Positions 48,474 through 57,165 of a stretch of DNA of 64,000 nt are shown here, in pieces. Every line of letters starts with the position of its first letter. The first letter of the stretch is position 1. The DNA is taken from NCBI RefSeq assembly GCF_036515995.1, contig NZ_DATBUP010000034.1, positions 1 through 64,000 on the forward strand, written 5' to 3'. The notes beneath the pieces are model-generated. The model was given only the letters and a program-made list of their open reading frames with translations, ran no database searches and was not told where the DNA came from. Source of the stretch: Pedomonas sp036515995 (GTDB taxonomy: Bacteria > Pseudomonadota > Alphaproteobacteria > Sphingomonadales > Sphingomonadaceae). The translations under genes and the position numbers were made by a program.

Positions 48474-49682
48474 GTGTCATCGCAAGATGATTTCTCTGCC
48501 ACTCGCAGCCGCTCTTTCTCGGCGCTTCGGAATTTTCTCAGTGACAGCGCATCAGGAGGACTGATCCTGATGGGCGCAGCCGCGCTTGCGCTGATCGTGG
48601 CCAATTCGCCGCTGGGCCCGACCTATTTCGGTATCCTGAGCAGCTACCTTGGGCCGCTCAGCGTGCTTCACTGGATAAACGACCTTCTGATGGCGGGCTT
48701 CTTCCTGCTGGTCGGGCTGGAGATCAAGCGGGAGATGCTTGATGGCCAGCTCTCGACATGGAACCGCCGCATCCTTCCCAGCATCGCGGCGGCGGGCGGA
48801 ATGGCCGTGCCTGCGCTTGTGTTCCTGGCCTTCAATGCCGGAGATCCTGTGACGGCTCAGGGCTGGGCCATTCCTGCGGCCACCGATATCGCATTTGCTC
48901 TGGGTGTGCTCTCACTCTTGGGCAGCCGCGTTCCAGTCTCGTTGAAGATATTTCTGACGGCGCTCGCCATCATCGATGATCTGGGGGCGGTCATTATCAT
49001 CGCCCTGTTTTATACGAATAACCTGTCCCTGCCTTATCTCGGCTTCTCAGCCCTGGCCATGATCGTCCTCATCGCCATGAATCGCATGGGTGTGCTGCGC
49101 CTGGCCCCCTATCTGATCGTCGGCGCAGTCTTATGGTATCTCGTGTTGCGATCGGGCGTCCATGCAACGATCGCCGGGGTCCTGCTGGCACTCGCTATTC
49201 CTTTGCGGGTACGACGCGCCTCGGCGGATGAGCCTTCGCATTCGCCACTTCACCGGCTCGAGCATGGCCTTCACGGCTGGGTTACGTTCCTTATCATTCC
49301 CATCTTTGGTTTCGCCAACGCCGGCGTGTCATTCTCGGGCTTGACCACCGATATTCTCACCGATCACCTCACGCTCGGCGTGGCCCTGGGGCTGCTTGCC
49401 GGCAAGCTGATCGGCGTTTTCGGCTCCGCCACCCTCGCCATCAGGTTCGGGCTCGCTGACATGCCGGCAGGCGCGTCCGGCCGGCAGCTGCTGGGCGTCT
49501 CGTTCCTGTGCGGCATCGGTTTCACCATGAGCCTTTTCATCGGGCTTCTGGCCTTTGCCGACAATCCGATCCTGCAAGAAGAGGTCAAGATCGGCATCAT
49601 CGGCGGCTCGCTGCTGGCCGGTGTGATCGGCTGGAGTGTATTGCGGTTCTCCGGGCCGCCCGCACGAGACTCCGCTGCCTGA
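48474..49682 (+). CDS. nhaA: NhaA-type Na+/H+ antiporter
   Basis: The product is 402 residues from GTG 48474, preceded by AGGAG with 7-bp spacing. It is an integral membrane protein with about 12 helices. The NhaA signatures are FLLVGLEIKREMLDGQLS, AIPAATDIAFALGVLSLLGSRVP, and the ion-binding Asp-Asp in TALAIIDDLGAVIIIALFY, with the Lys of LLAGKLIGVFGSA and CGIGFTMSLFIGLLAF near the end. It expels Na+ (or Li+) in exchange for protons. It starts the ion-homeostasis block. The open frame extends upstream, but that part overlaps the structured leader. Confidence 0.95.
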   Translation: MSSQDDFSATRSRSFSALRNFLSDSASGGLILMGAAALALIVANSPLGPTYFGILSSYLGPLSVLHWINDLLMAGFFLLVGLEIKREMLDGQLSTWNRRILPSIAAAGGMAVPALVFLAFNAGDPVTAQGWAIPAATDIAFALGVLSLLGSRVPVSLKIFLTALAIIDDLGAVIIIALFYTNNLSLPYLGFSALAMIVLIAMNRMGVLRLAPYLIVGAVLWYLVLRSGVHATIAGVLLALAIPLRVRRASADEPSHSPLHRLEHGLHGWVTFLIIPIFGFANAGVSFSGLTTDILTDHLTLGVALGLLAGKLIGVFGSATLAIRFGLADMPAGASGRQLLGVSFLCGIGFTMSLFIGLLAFADNPILQEEVKIGIIGGSLLAGVIGWSVLRFSGPPARDSAA

Positions 49683-49712
49683 AACTGAAATTCGCCACCG
49701 AAAGGGCTCTCG

Positions 49713-50537
49713 ATGAACCAGTCACCAGAAATTTTGTTGGCGAGCGATTTCAGCGCGCGCTCCGATCGTCCGCTGGACCGGGCAATACTGCTGGCGGAAC
49801 AGCTGGGGGCGGGTCTTGCCATTGCCCACGTCCTCGAGAAGAAGGCAGATCCGGTTGACGACCGGCAGATCGAGCGCCTGCGCCTTGATCTGCCGGAGCA
49901 GGCGCAGTCAGCGGAACTGGTTATCGAGCAAGGGTCCGCTCCGAAGGTCCTGAGCGAGATCGCCCGCGCGCGCGGCAGCGATCTGATCGTGACCGGCGTG
50001 GCGCGCTACAACAGCCTTGGCGACTACCTTCTCGGCACAGCCGTCGAACATATCATCCGCAATGTGCCGACCCCCGTTCTCGTCGTGAAGCGGCGCGCCT
50101 TCCGGCCTTATGAGCGCCTGCTTGTGGCAACGGATCTTTCGGACTGCTCGCGCGCCGCGCTGCTCAGGGCGATGCGACTCTTTCCCCATGCGGAAATCGC
50201 GCTGCTGCATGCCTTCAATATCCCGTTCGAGGGATTTCTGAAATCAGACGAGGTCAGGCAGGATGTACGCGCACAGGCCCGTCGCGAACTGGACGCGTTT
50301 CTGGCGCATTCCGAAATCCAGTCCGGCCCGCGCGAGAGGATTGTCGACCTTCTGGAAGAAGGCGAGATCGGAGACGTCATCATAAAGGCAGTGCAGGAGC
50401 GCGGGGCCGATCTGCTCGTGATGGGCACGCGCGGCCGCAGCAGCTTCTTTCATGCAACGATCGGAAGCCACGCGGAGGATCTGATGGAAATCGTCCCGTG
50501 CGACGTGCTGGTCATCCGGGAAGATACGGCGGCATAA
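49713..50537 (+). CDS. Tandem-domain universal stress protein
   Basis: The 274-residue protein has two Usp domains. The second carries the ATP-binding pattern G-x2-G-x9-G-S in MGTRGRSSFFHATIGSHAEDL. The first has GVARYNSLGDYLLGTAVE, in which the second Gly is replaced by Arg, so it probably does not bind ATP. It starts 30 bp after nhaA and is close to the Usp at 61840 (both contain GVARYN-LGD--LGT-V and PVLVVKRR). Such proteins often sit with ion transporters and modulate them. Location inferred cytoplasmic. Confidence 0.92.
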   Translation: MNQSPEILLASDFSARSDRPLDRAILLAEQLGAGLAIAHVLEKKADPVDDRQIERLRLDLPEQAQSAELVIEQGSAPKVLSEIARARGSDLIVTGVARYNSLGDYLLGTAVEHIIRNVPTPVLVVKRRAFRPYERLLVATDLSDCSRAALLRAMRLFPHAEIALLHAFNIPFEGFLKSDEVRQDVRAQARRELDAFLAHSEIQSGPRERIVDLLEEGEIGDVIIKAVQERGADLLVMGTRGRSSFFHATIGSHAEDLMEIVPCDVLVIREDTAA

Positions 50538-50592
50538 CCCGGCGCCTGCGCACGCTCGGCGCTCCGCTCGCGCCGCGTGCCGGCGGGCAGGG

Positions 50593-50847
50593 CTATGAGG
50601 AGGACGAGCCGGTCCATTTGGCAGCGACGGACGCGGATGCCACCCGAGAGGCCGTTCCGGCGCGTTCCTCCGCTATGGCGACGGGCTGATGGTGGACGCA
50701 GATCACGGTCAGGTAATGGGTCTCGCCGTCGTGTTCCGCAATGATGCGATCGCCGGGCGATGGCAGCGCAAGAAAATCGAACAGGCCCCAGTCTTCGGAG
50801 CGATCACGCAACGAGCCGCGTTCCACAAGGAGCCTGCTGGCGACCAT
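50593..50847 (-). CDS. Small conserved-looking protein of unknown function
   Basis: The 84-residue frame reads MVASRLLVERGSLRDRSEDWGLFDFLALPSPGDRIIAEHDGETHYLTVICVHHQPV, followed by an Ala/Ser-rich tail. The core has an SH3-like strand pattern (GDRIIAEHDGETHYLTV) and two Trp/Phe-rich motifs, and a GGGAGA site lies upstream of the start. I believe it is a real gene but do not know the family. It sits between usp and trkA on the opposite strand. Confidence 0.6.
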   Translation of the reverse strand: MVASRLLVERGSLRDRSEDWGLFDFLALPSPGDRIIAEHDGETHYLTVICVHHQPVAIAEERAGTASRVASASVAAKWTGSSSS

Positions 50848-51000
50848 GATGTCTCTCCCGAGAGTTGCCTTCCAGATGCGGAGAACTATTGATTACATGT
50901 TCCGGTGCGCGAGGCAATCAACGCTCCCTGATGCACCTGCACAGGGAACAGTCATGCGGGCAGTCCAGCGTCGGCGTCGTGACGTGATCGGAGAGCGGGA

Positions 51001-52383
51001 ATGAAAGTCGTCATCTGCGGCGCCGGTCAGGTTGGGACGACGATCGCGCGGCAACTGGCATCCGAGGGCATCAACGTCACGGTCATAGACCTCGACCCGG
51101 AACAGGTCCGGCGCGTCGATGAAAGCTACGATGTGCGGGGGCTGGTCGGGCACGCCTCCCATCCCGAGACACTCCGCGAGGCCGGGGCCCGGGATGCGGA
51201 CATGCTAATCGCCGTGACGCGATCGGACGAAGTCAACATGGTTGCCTGCCAGGTCGCGTATTCGCTCTTCAACGTCAAGCGACGTATCGCCCGGCTGCGC
51301 CATGCCGGTTACCTCGCGCAGGACAAGACCGGGCTGTATGCGGCCGAGCATCTGCCGATTGATATTATCATTTCGCCCGAAATCGAAATCGCCGAGGGCA
51401 TAGCCCGCCGCCTGCGCACGCCCGGCGCGTTTGACCGGGTGCCGATGGCGGGCGGGCGTGTCGAGCTGCTGGGTATTCACAGCAACCCGGGCAACGCCGT
51501 TATCGGCCGGACGTTTTCTGAAATTGCCGAGGGCCTTTCGGGTGCGCGGATGACGGTGCTCGCCGTTGTCCGCGCCGGTCGCAGCTTCATGCCGGACAAA
51601 GGCGATCATCTCGCGGCGGGCGATGATGTCTATGTTCTGACGGAAAGCGAGCAGGTCGAGGCAGCGGTTCGCACGTTCGGACATCAGGCCGGCGCTGCGC
51701 GGAAAGTCGTTATCGTCGGCGCTGGCAATGTCGGGTCGCATCTGGCGCGCAAGATCCTGCGCGTTGCCTCAAGGATCGATCTCAAGCTCATCGAACGAAA
51801 CAAGGACCGCGCCGAGGAGATCGCACGCGAGCTTGGCGACAGGGCCGTTGTCTTGCAGGGCGATGCGCTTGACCGGCAACTTCTGGCAGAGGCTCAGTGC
51901 GGCTCGGCCGATACGATTGTTGCCGTGACGGATGATGACGAGACCAACATCTTCACCTCGGTGCTTGCCAAGCAGGCCGGATGCCGCCGTGCGATCACGC
52001 TCGTCAACAAAAGCAGTTACGAAAGCCTGATCCCCACGCTCGGCATCGATGCCGTTGTCAGCCCGAGCGCCGTCACTGTCTCGACCGTCCTGCGCCACGT
52101 CCGCCACGGCGCGATCTATGCGCTCTACACCCTGCGCGAGGACTTCGGCGAGGTGATCGAGGCGGAGATATGCGAAGGCTCGCGCCTCCTGCGCCGTCCG
52201 CTCGGCCAGCTCGGTCTGCCGCCCGGCATAAAGGTCGGTGCGGTGGTCCGTGACCGCCGTGTGATCCTTCCCGATGACGAGACGGCCCTGCGGGTCGGTG
52301 ATCATGTGATCGTCCTGGTCACCTACAGCTATCTCAGGCTCGCCGAGGCTTTGCTCGGGGCGCGCAGGGGCCTGTTCGGATGA
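51001..52383 (+). CDS. trkA: Trk system potassium uptake regulator TrkA
   Basis: The 460-residue peripheral protein consists of two RCK units. Each starts with a Rossmann NAD(H) site: VVICGAGQVGTTIARQLA at the N-terminus and VVIVGAGNVGSHLARKIL in the middle. Each N-domain is followed by a TrkA-C domain (VLAVVRAGRSFMPDKGDHLAAGDDVYVL and VGAVVRDRRVILPDDETALRVGDHVIVL). It gates the K+ channel TrkH in response to nucleotides. Overlaps trkH by 4 bp (ATGA), so the two are co-translated. Confidence 0.95.
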   Translation: MKVVICGAGQVGTTIARQLASEGINVTVIDLDPEQVRRVDESYDVRGLVGHASHPETLREAGARDADMLIAVTRSDEVNMVACQVAYSLFNVKRRIARLRHAGYLAQDKTGLYAAEHLPIDIIISPEIEIAEGIARRLRTPGAFDRVPMAGGRVELLGIHSNPGNAVIGRTFSEIAEGLSGARMTVLAVVRAGRSFMPDKGDHLAAGDDVYVLTESEQVEAAVRTFGHQAGAARKVVIVGAGNVGSHLARKILRVASRIDLKLIERNKDRAEEIARELGDRAVVLQGDALDRQLLAEAQCGSADTIVAVTDDDETNIFTSVLAKQAGCRRAITLVNKSSYESLIPTLGIDAVVSPSAVTVSTVLRHVRHGAIYALYTLREDFGEVIEAEICEGSRLLRRPLGQLGLPPGIKVGAVVRDRRVILPDDETALRVGDHVIVLVTYSYLRLAEALLGARRGLFG

Positions 52384-53882
52384 CGGGCGTCGAGATGGGC
52401 ACCCGCGTGCGCGGGCAGCCGCACACGCTCGGCCTGAAGCCGGTCCTTCACCTGATAGGGCTGATGCTGCTGTCGACAGCGGGCATGATGCTGTTTCCAA
52501 TGTTGGCCGATCTCTATTTTGCCAACAGCGACTGGCAGTCCTTTGCCAGCGCAGCCGTTTTTTCCGGTGCGATCGGCCTGCTTCTCCTGCGCAGATCCCG
52601 CGGGGCGTTGCACGCCGGCCTCACGCTCCGGCAGGCATTCCTCCTGACGCCGTTGAGCTGGCTCAGCGTCAGTCTGGTCAGCGCGCTCCCCTTCTTCTTC
52701 TCAGATTACGGCGCCGTCTCCCGCAGTCTGCCCGATGCCTTCTTTGAGGCCGTCTCCGGCATTACAACAACCGGAGCCACCGTCATCTCGGGGCTTGAGC
52801 GGGCTCCGCCCGGCATGCTGCTGTGGCGCGCGATCCTGCAATGGATGGGCGGCATCGGGATTATTGCAACTGCCATCGCCATTCTGCCGGCCCTTGGCAT
52901 CGGCGGCATGCAGCTCTTCCGCACGGAGTCCTCTGACCGCTCGGAGAAGGTCATGCCCCGGGTGCGCCAGATGGCGATGGCCATCGGTGCGGTCTACCTG
53001 GGCCTTACCGGTATCGCGATCGTCGTCTATCGGCTTGCTGGCATGAGCGCCTTTGATGCCCTGATCCATGCCCTCACGTCCATTGCAACCGGCGGCTTCT
53101 CGACCTCGGACAGGTCGTTCGGAAATTGGGAGGCGAACGGGATCCAATGGTTCGCGACGGTGTTCATGCTGTCCGGAAGCGTGCCCTTCGTCCTTTATGT
53201 TCGCTTCATGGCAGGCGATTACCGAGCCCTTTTGGACCGGCAGCTGAGGACGATGCTGAGGCTGCTCGCAGTCGCCATCCTCCTCGTTGGGACATGGCTG
53301 GCGGCCTCAGGGCAATACGGTCTCGAGGCTGCGTTCCGACATGCCGCGTTCAACATCGTGTCCGTGATCACGACAACGGGCTTTGCCAGCGCCGACTATG
53401 CGCTGTGGGGGAATGCCATTGTCGGCCTGTTCTTCGGGCTGATGTTCGTGGGCGGATGCACGGGCTCCACCTCCGGCGGCATCAAGATCTTCCGCTTCGA
53501 GGTGATGGCGATCATGCTCAAGGCGCACTTCTCGCGACTGCTGCATCCGCACGGGATCTTCCCCAGGTCCTATGGAGACCGCGTTCTGGACGACGAGGTG
53601 GTGGGCTCCGTCGTTGCGTTCTTCGCGGTGTTCTTCCTGTGTTACGGCGTGCTGACGGTTGCTCTCATGGCGCTTGGGCTTGATTTTCTGACCAGTGCCA
53701 GCGGCGCCGTCACTGCGCTTTCCAATGTTGGCCCCGGCCTGGGGGAGATCATCGGCCCTGCCGGCAACTTCGGCCCGCTGCCGGATGCGGCCAAATGGCT
53801 CCTGTCCCTTGGCATGCTGCTCGGGCGCCTTGAACTCTTCACAGTGCTCATTCTGTTTGCGCCGCGCTTCTGGCGCGGATGA
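52380..53882 (+). CDS. trkH: Trk potassium channel subunit TrkH
   Basis: The 500-residue membrane protein has the four repeated pore motifs of the K+ channel superfamily, each with a Gly in the filter: SGITTTGATV, IATGGFST, ITTTGFASADY and LSNVGPGLGEI. FVGGCTGSTSGGIKIFR, with its Ser/Thr-Gly-Gly-Ile-Lys segment, is highly typical of TrkH. It takes up K+ together with TrkA. Coupled to trkA by a 4-bp overlap; no separate trkG or ktr gene is present. Confidence 0.95.
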   Translation: MTGVEMGTRVRGQPHTLGLKPVLHLIGLMLLSTAGMMLFPMLADLYFANSDWQSFASAAVFSGAIGLLLLRRSRGALHAGLTLRQAFLLTPLSWLSVSLVSALPFFFSDYGAVSRSLPDAFFEAVSGITTTGATVISGLERAPPGMLLWRAILQWMGGIGIIATAIAILPALGIGGMQLFRTESSDRSEKVMPRVRQMAMAIGAVYLGLTGIAIVVYRLAGMSAFDALIHALTSIATGGFSTSDRSFGNWEANGIQWFATVFMLSGSVPFVLYVRFMAGDYRALLDRQLRTMLRLLAVAILLVGTWLAASGQYGLEAAFRHAAFNIVSVITTTGFASADYALWGNAIVGLFFGLMFVGGCTGSTSGGIKIFRFEVMAIMLKAHFSRLLHPHGIFPRSYGDRVLDDEVVGSVVAFFAVFFLCYGVLTVALMALGLDFLTSASGAVTALSNVGPGLGEIIGPAGNFGPLPDAAKWLLSLGMLLGRLELFTVLILFAPRFWRG

Positions 53883-53903
53883 ACCGGTCGCTGCCGGAGG
53901 ATG

Positions 53904-54434
53904 TCATTTGCGCAGGGCGTGTTTCCTGCGCCGCCACTGCCGGGAAAGCGATATGCGCCACACCAGGTGGACGGCGCAGAACGCTAGAAGACTGGAGCCG
54001 ATTGCAAAGATCAGTAGGCCGGTCATGGTGGCAAGCGATGTGCCGGTGAAGGCCTGCCACAATCCGGCGGAGGCCCCTGATGCGCCGTCGGGAACGGCCA
54101 CAGGCCCCTCGGCCCTTGCGCCCAGAATGAAGGACCCCGTGCGATAGGCAGCATAGTAGATCGGCGGGAAGGTCAGCGGATTGGTCACCAGCGTCGCTGC
54201 AGCCGCAATCAGGACGTTGGCGCGCGCCGAGCCCGCAAGAAGCGCAGCCAGCACAATCTGCCCGACCGGCAGCAGGAACCCTGCAAACAGGCCAAGCGCA
54301 ATTCCACGCGAGACGCTGCGCCGGTTGAACTGCCAGATCTCTGTCTGAGCCAGCCGGTGAGCAAAGGGCGCAAGCCAACGGGTTCGGAGCAGCTTATCCC
54401 GGTCGGGCGCCATCCTCATGAACCATTTTCTCAT
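53904..54434 (-). CDS. DUF2062 family membrane protein
   Basis: The 176-residue protein has the DUF2062 layout: an N-terminal charged part (RTRWLAPFAHRLAQTEIWQFNRRSVSRGIALGLFAGFLLPVGQIVLAALLAG) and the motif RANVLIAAAATLVTNPLTFPPIYYAAYRTG, then a final helix (TGLLIFAIGSSLLAFCAVHLVW) and a basic tail. The PVGQ and NPLTFPPIY motifs are diagnostic. The function of the family is unknown. It stands alone between trkH (convergent) and the Mrp operon (divergent). Confidence 0.9.
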   Translation of the reverse strand: MRKWFMRMAPDRDKLLRTRWLAPFAHRLAQTEIWQFNRRSVSRGIALGLFAGFLLPVGQIVLAALLAGSARANVLIAAAATLVTNPLTFPPIYYAAYRTGSFILGARAEGPVAVPDGASGASAGLWQAFTGTSLATMTGLLIFAIGSSLLAFCAVHLVWRISLSRQWRRRKHALRK

Positions 54435-54819
54435 GGCCGTACTAACTTACCCGACGCCTGGAACACATTGCCGGTAGCAATGGATGTTGCTGATAGAATC
54501 TCTCGCTGTTTAACTAGCAGCATTCTCGCTTGTCGGAAAGGGAAGGCGGGGTGAATACCCTGCCAGATCGGGCAGCTTGCAGTCCGCCCGTCTGGCCTGC
54601 CGCTGCAGCGAGGGGCCGAAGCCGAGCCCTTCTGCCCCGCCTGTCCGGGATCAGCGAGCCTGCTAAGGGCTGAAGCCTTGGCGGTTGTTCTGAACCCTGA
54701 CGGAATATCCGCGTTGTCTTCCTTGAGTAACGTCTGGCCAAGCCGCCGGTCTAATGATTGTGCTCGCGACTTCCCTGGAGACGAGGGTCAAGGTGCAAGG
54801 CAACCTGGGGAGCAAAGGG
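54435..54819. other. 385-bp divergent region ahead of the Mrp operon
   Basis: No gene is supported. It should hold the promoters of the DUF2062 gene and of the Mrp operon. A small inverted repeat, ATTGC/GCAAT, lies around 54467-54481; nothing stronger is visible. Confidence 0.4.
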
Positions 54820-55326
54820 ATGGCTTGTGGCGGCGCCTGGTGGGCCAGCCTGCTTGTACGCAGCCTTGCGTTCCTGGGGGTTTGGTATGTCCTCACCCGG
54901 GGAGAGCTGTCGTCCCTGCCATATGGCCTGCCCGTCTCGGTTGCAGCGGCGGTCATTCATGGCCGTCTGGCTCCGGCCTCCGGCCGTGTGGGCTGGCTGG
55001 ACCTTGCAATGGTTGTACCCCGCTTTCTCCAGCTGATCTTTCTGGGCGGCGCGGATGTGGCCATAAGGGCACTGCGTCCCCGCCTGCCGATCAACCCGGG
55101 GTTTCTCGAGCATACGCTGCCCGATCCCGGGAGCCGTTACGGGGTGGCGACGTCTTACATTCTCAGCTTGCAGCCCGGAACGCTGGTTGTGCGTTTTCAG
55201 GAAAATGGCCTGTTGCTTCACGCCATCAATCTCGACAGCCCGGTCCTCTGGCTGACTCATCAGGACACCAATGACCGACTGAAGCGAGCCCTGCTGCAGG
55301 AGACAGGAGCCAATGACCGAATTTGA
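54820..55326 (+). CDS. mrpE: Mrp antiporter subunit E
   Basis: The product is 168 residues from ATG 54820, with AAAGGG directly upstream; an in-frame ATG at 54754 is less likely. Two hydrophobic helices (SLLVRSLAFLGVWYVLT and LPVSVAAAVIHG), then LAMVVPRFLQLIFLGGADVAIRALRP, and the MrpE C-terminal core SYILSLQPGTLVVRFQENGLLLHAINLD. First of a nine-gene operon; overlaps the next gene by 14 bp. Part of the membrane complex that exchanges Na+ for H+. Confidence 0.9.
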   Translation: MACGGAWWASLLVRSLAFLGVWYVLTRGELSSLPYGLPVSVAAAVIHGRLAPASGRVGWLDLAMVVPRFLQLIFLGGADVAIRALRPRLPINPGFLEHTLPDPGSRYGVATSYILSLQPGTLVVRFQENGLLLHAINLDSPVLWLTHQDTNDRLKRALLQETGANDRI

Positions 55327-55591
55327 CATGGCCGTGGCGCTGTTTCTCCTTCTGACGGTGGTCGCCGGCCTCGTTCGCGTCTGGCGCGGGCCGACTGACA
55401 CCGATCGGATGCTGGCGGCACAGTTGCTGGGCTCGACGGGCATCGGAATCCTGCTTCTTCTGGGGTCTGCAATGAAGGAAGCCGCTGCCCTGAATATTGC
55501 GCTTCTCTTTGCTCTCCTGGCATCGCTTGCCGGCGTCGCGTTTGTGCGTCGGCTGCGCGTTCGCGCCCTCGGCGCGGGGGAGGAGGAGTAG
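55313..55591 (+). CDS. mrpF: Mrp antiporter subunit F
   Basis: The 92-residue protein has three helices and the characteristic VVAGLVRVWRGPTDTDRMLAAQLLGSTGIGILLLLG, matching MrpF/MnhF. The product overlaps the mrpE end by 14 bp and lies 2 bp before mrpG. Confidence 0.92.
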   Translation: MTEFDMAVALFLLLTVVAGLVRVWRGPTDTDRMLAAQLLGSTGIGILLLLGSAMKEAAALNIALLFALLASLAGVAFVRRLRVRALGAGEEE

Positions 55592-55593
55592 CC

Positions 55594-55884
55594 GTGAACG
55601 CTGCTGAACTCCTGTCCGTGTTCCTGATCCTCTGCGGCGCGTTTTTCTTCCTTGCCGGCACGGTTGGCATCTTGCGTTTTCCAGACGCATACACGCGTCT
55701 CCATGCCCTGACGAAGGCGGACACGCTCGGGCTCGGATTTGTCGTGCTGGGATTGGTTGTCCGGGCCGGTCCGGGCCTGGTCATGTTCAAGCTGGCCCTG
55801 ATCTGGACTTTGGCGGCCGTTGCATCGGCCAGCATCGCCCACCTGATCGCCGAGGCGGCGCACCGTCAGGGCCTCAGGCCATGA
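55594..55884 (+). CDS. mrpG: Mrp antiporter subunit G
   Basis: The 96-residue protein starts with GTG after GGAGGAGGAG. It shows FFFLAGTVGILRFPDAYTRLHALTKADTLGLGFVVLGL, the MrpG/MnhG signature, with three helices. Overlaps the next gene by 4 bp. Confidence 0.93.
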   Translation: MNAAELLSVFLILCGAFFFLAGTVGILRFPDAYTRLHALTKADTLGLGFVVLGLVVRAGPGLVMFKLALIWTLAAVASASIAHLIAEAAHRQGLRP

Positions 55885-56150
55885 CCGAAAACCTCGGTCT
55901 GGCCTTTGATGCAACTCTTGCAATGCTTCTGGTCTGGGCGTCGGCACAGGCGACCTCCCGCGACCTGTTCCGCGCGGTCGTCATGTTCATTGTTCTTGGT
56001 CTCTTGGCCTCGCTTGCATGGCTGCGGCTCGGCGCGCCGGATCTGGCAATGACGGAAGCTGCGGTCGGGGCCGGTCTGACGGGCGTGCTGCTCCTGGATA
56101 CGCTGGGCCGGTTGCGCTGGAAACGGCAGAAGCGGGGCGGGCCGCAATGA
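55881..56150 (+). CDS. MbhD-like subunit (DUF4040), equivalent of part of the MrpA C-terminus
   Basis: The 89-residue protein has two to three helices. The segment LRLGAPDLAMTEAAVGAGLTGVLLLDTL matches the MbhD/DUF4040 domain, which in canonical MrpA is part of the long C-terminal extension. Here it is a separate gene. The 4-bp overlaps on both sides indicate strict co-translation. Confidence 0.85.
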   Translation: MTENLGLAFDATLAMLLVWASAQATSRDLFRAVVMFIVLGLLASLAWLRLGAPDLAMTEAAVGAGLTGVLLLDTLGRLRWKRQKRGGPQ

Positions 56151-56857
56151 CCAGAGGCGCGGCAGACATCCTTGTCAGCCTCCTCGCGACGGCGCTGGCC
56201 GCGGGGCTGGTCTGGAGCGCCGTTCATCTGCCGGCCGCTCCCGGCCTGGCCGGGCTGGTTGAGCGGAACCTTGAAGCCAGCGGCGTTGAAAGCGCTGTCA
56301 CGGCCGTACTGCTCAACTTCCGCGCATACGATACGCTGCTCGAGATCGGCGTTCTTCTGCTTGCCGTTATCGGAGCGTTGTCGCTTCATCCCGGAGAGGA
56401 GCTGTCCCCGGCCGCGACCGAGGCCTTGAGCAGCGGCCCGGAGCCCAGCCCGATGCTGATGTGGTTCGTCCCCTATATGGTTCCGGTCGCCTTTGTCATT
56501 GCCGGTTACCTCTGGTGGGCAGGCTCGACGATCCCGGGAGGGGCCTTTCAGGGGGGAACGGTGCTTGGGGCGGCGTTGGTCCTGCTGCTGCTCTCGGGTC
56601 GCAAATTCAGCATCCGTCCCGAGGCTGTGGCGACGCGTCTGTGGCTTTCCGGTGGACTTCTGTTCTTCCTGGCGGCTGGAGCGGTTCCAATGGTCACGGG
56701 CGATGCCGTCCTGCAATGGTCCGAAGAATGGAGCGGCATTACGATCGTCCTGATCGAGGCCGGCCTCACCCTGTCGATCGGAGGCTGCCTTGCAGCTCTT
56801 GTTGTCGGGGTGCCTGCCCACCCGCCGGAGCGTGCACTGCGAGGGAGGCGGCCATGA
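56147..56857 (+). CDS. mrpB: Fused MbhE-MrpB subunit
   Basis: The 236-residue protein has two parts. Residues up to about 85 contain SAVTAVLLNFRAYDTLLEIGVLLLAVIGALSL, which corresponds to the MbhE segment at the end of MrpA (VILVDFRGFDTLGEI in relatives). After a Pro/Ser-rich loop, MLMWFVPYMVPVAFVIAGYLWWAGSTIPGGAFQGGTVLGAALVLL matches MrpB/MnhB. Most bacteria keep these on separate proteins. Overlaps its neighbours by 4 bp. Confidence 0.85.
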   Translation: MTRGAADILVSLLATALAAGLVWSAVHLPAAPGLAGLVERNLEASGVESAVTAVLLNFRAYDTLLEIGVLLLAVIGALSLHPGEELSPAATEALSSGPEPSPMLMWFVPYMVPVAFVIAGYLWWAGSTIPGGAFQGGTVLGAALVLLLLSGRKFSIRPEAVATRLWLSGGLLFFLAAGAVPMVTGDAVLQWSEEWSGITIVLIEAGLTLSIGGCLAALVVGVPAHPPERALRGRRP

Positions 56858-57165
56858 CGGGACACAGCCTGATCTATGCGATCGCCGGCGCTCTGATGGT
56901 CGGTATCGGGCTTCGCGCGCTTTTTCTGCAGGCGCACCTGCTCACAAAAATTATTGCGGCGAACGTCACGGCGAGCGGGACCTTCCTCGTGCTGGTCGGT
57001 GTTGCACCTTTCAACGGGGGAGCCCATCCCGATCCGGTGCCGCAGGCAATGGTCCTGACCGGCATCGTCATTTCCGTTTCCATCACCGCTTATGCGCTCG
57101 CGCTGCTGCGCCGATTGTATGATGTAACCGGGGCGACGGACCTGCCGGAAGAACGGCGCAAATGA
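56854..57165 (+). CDS. mrpC: Mrp antiporter subunit C (NuoK-like)
   Basis: The 103-residue protein has three helices (LIYAIAGALMVGIGLRALFL, KIIAANVTASGTFLVLVGVA, AMVLTGIVISVSITAYALALLRRLY) and the DPVPQAMVLTGIVI motif of the NuoK/MrpC family. Overlaps both neighbours by 4 bp. Confidence 0.93.
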   Translation: MTGHSLIYAIAGALMVGIGLRALFLQAHLLTKIIAANVTASGTFLVLVGVAPFNGGAHPDPVPQAMVLTGIVISVSITAYALALLRRLYDVTGATDLPEERRK

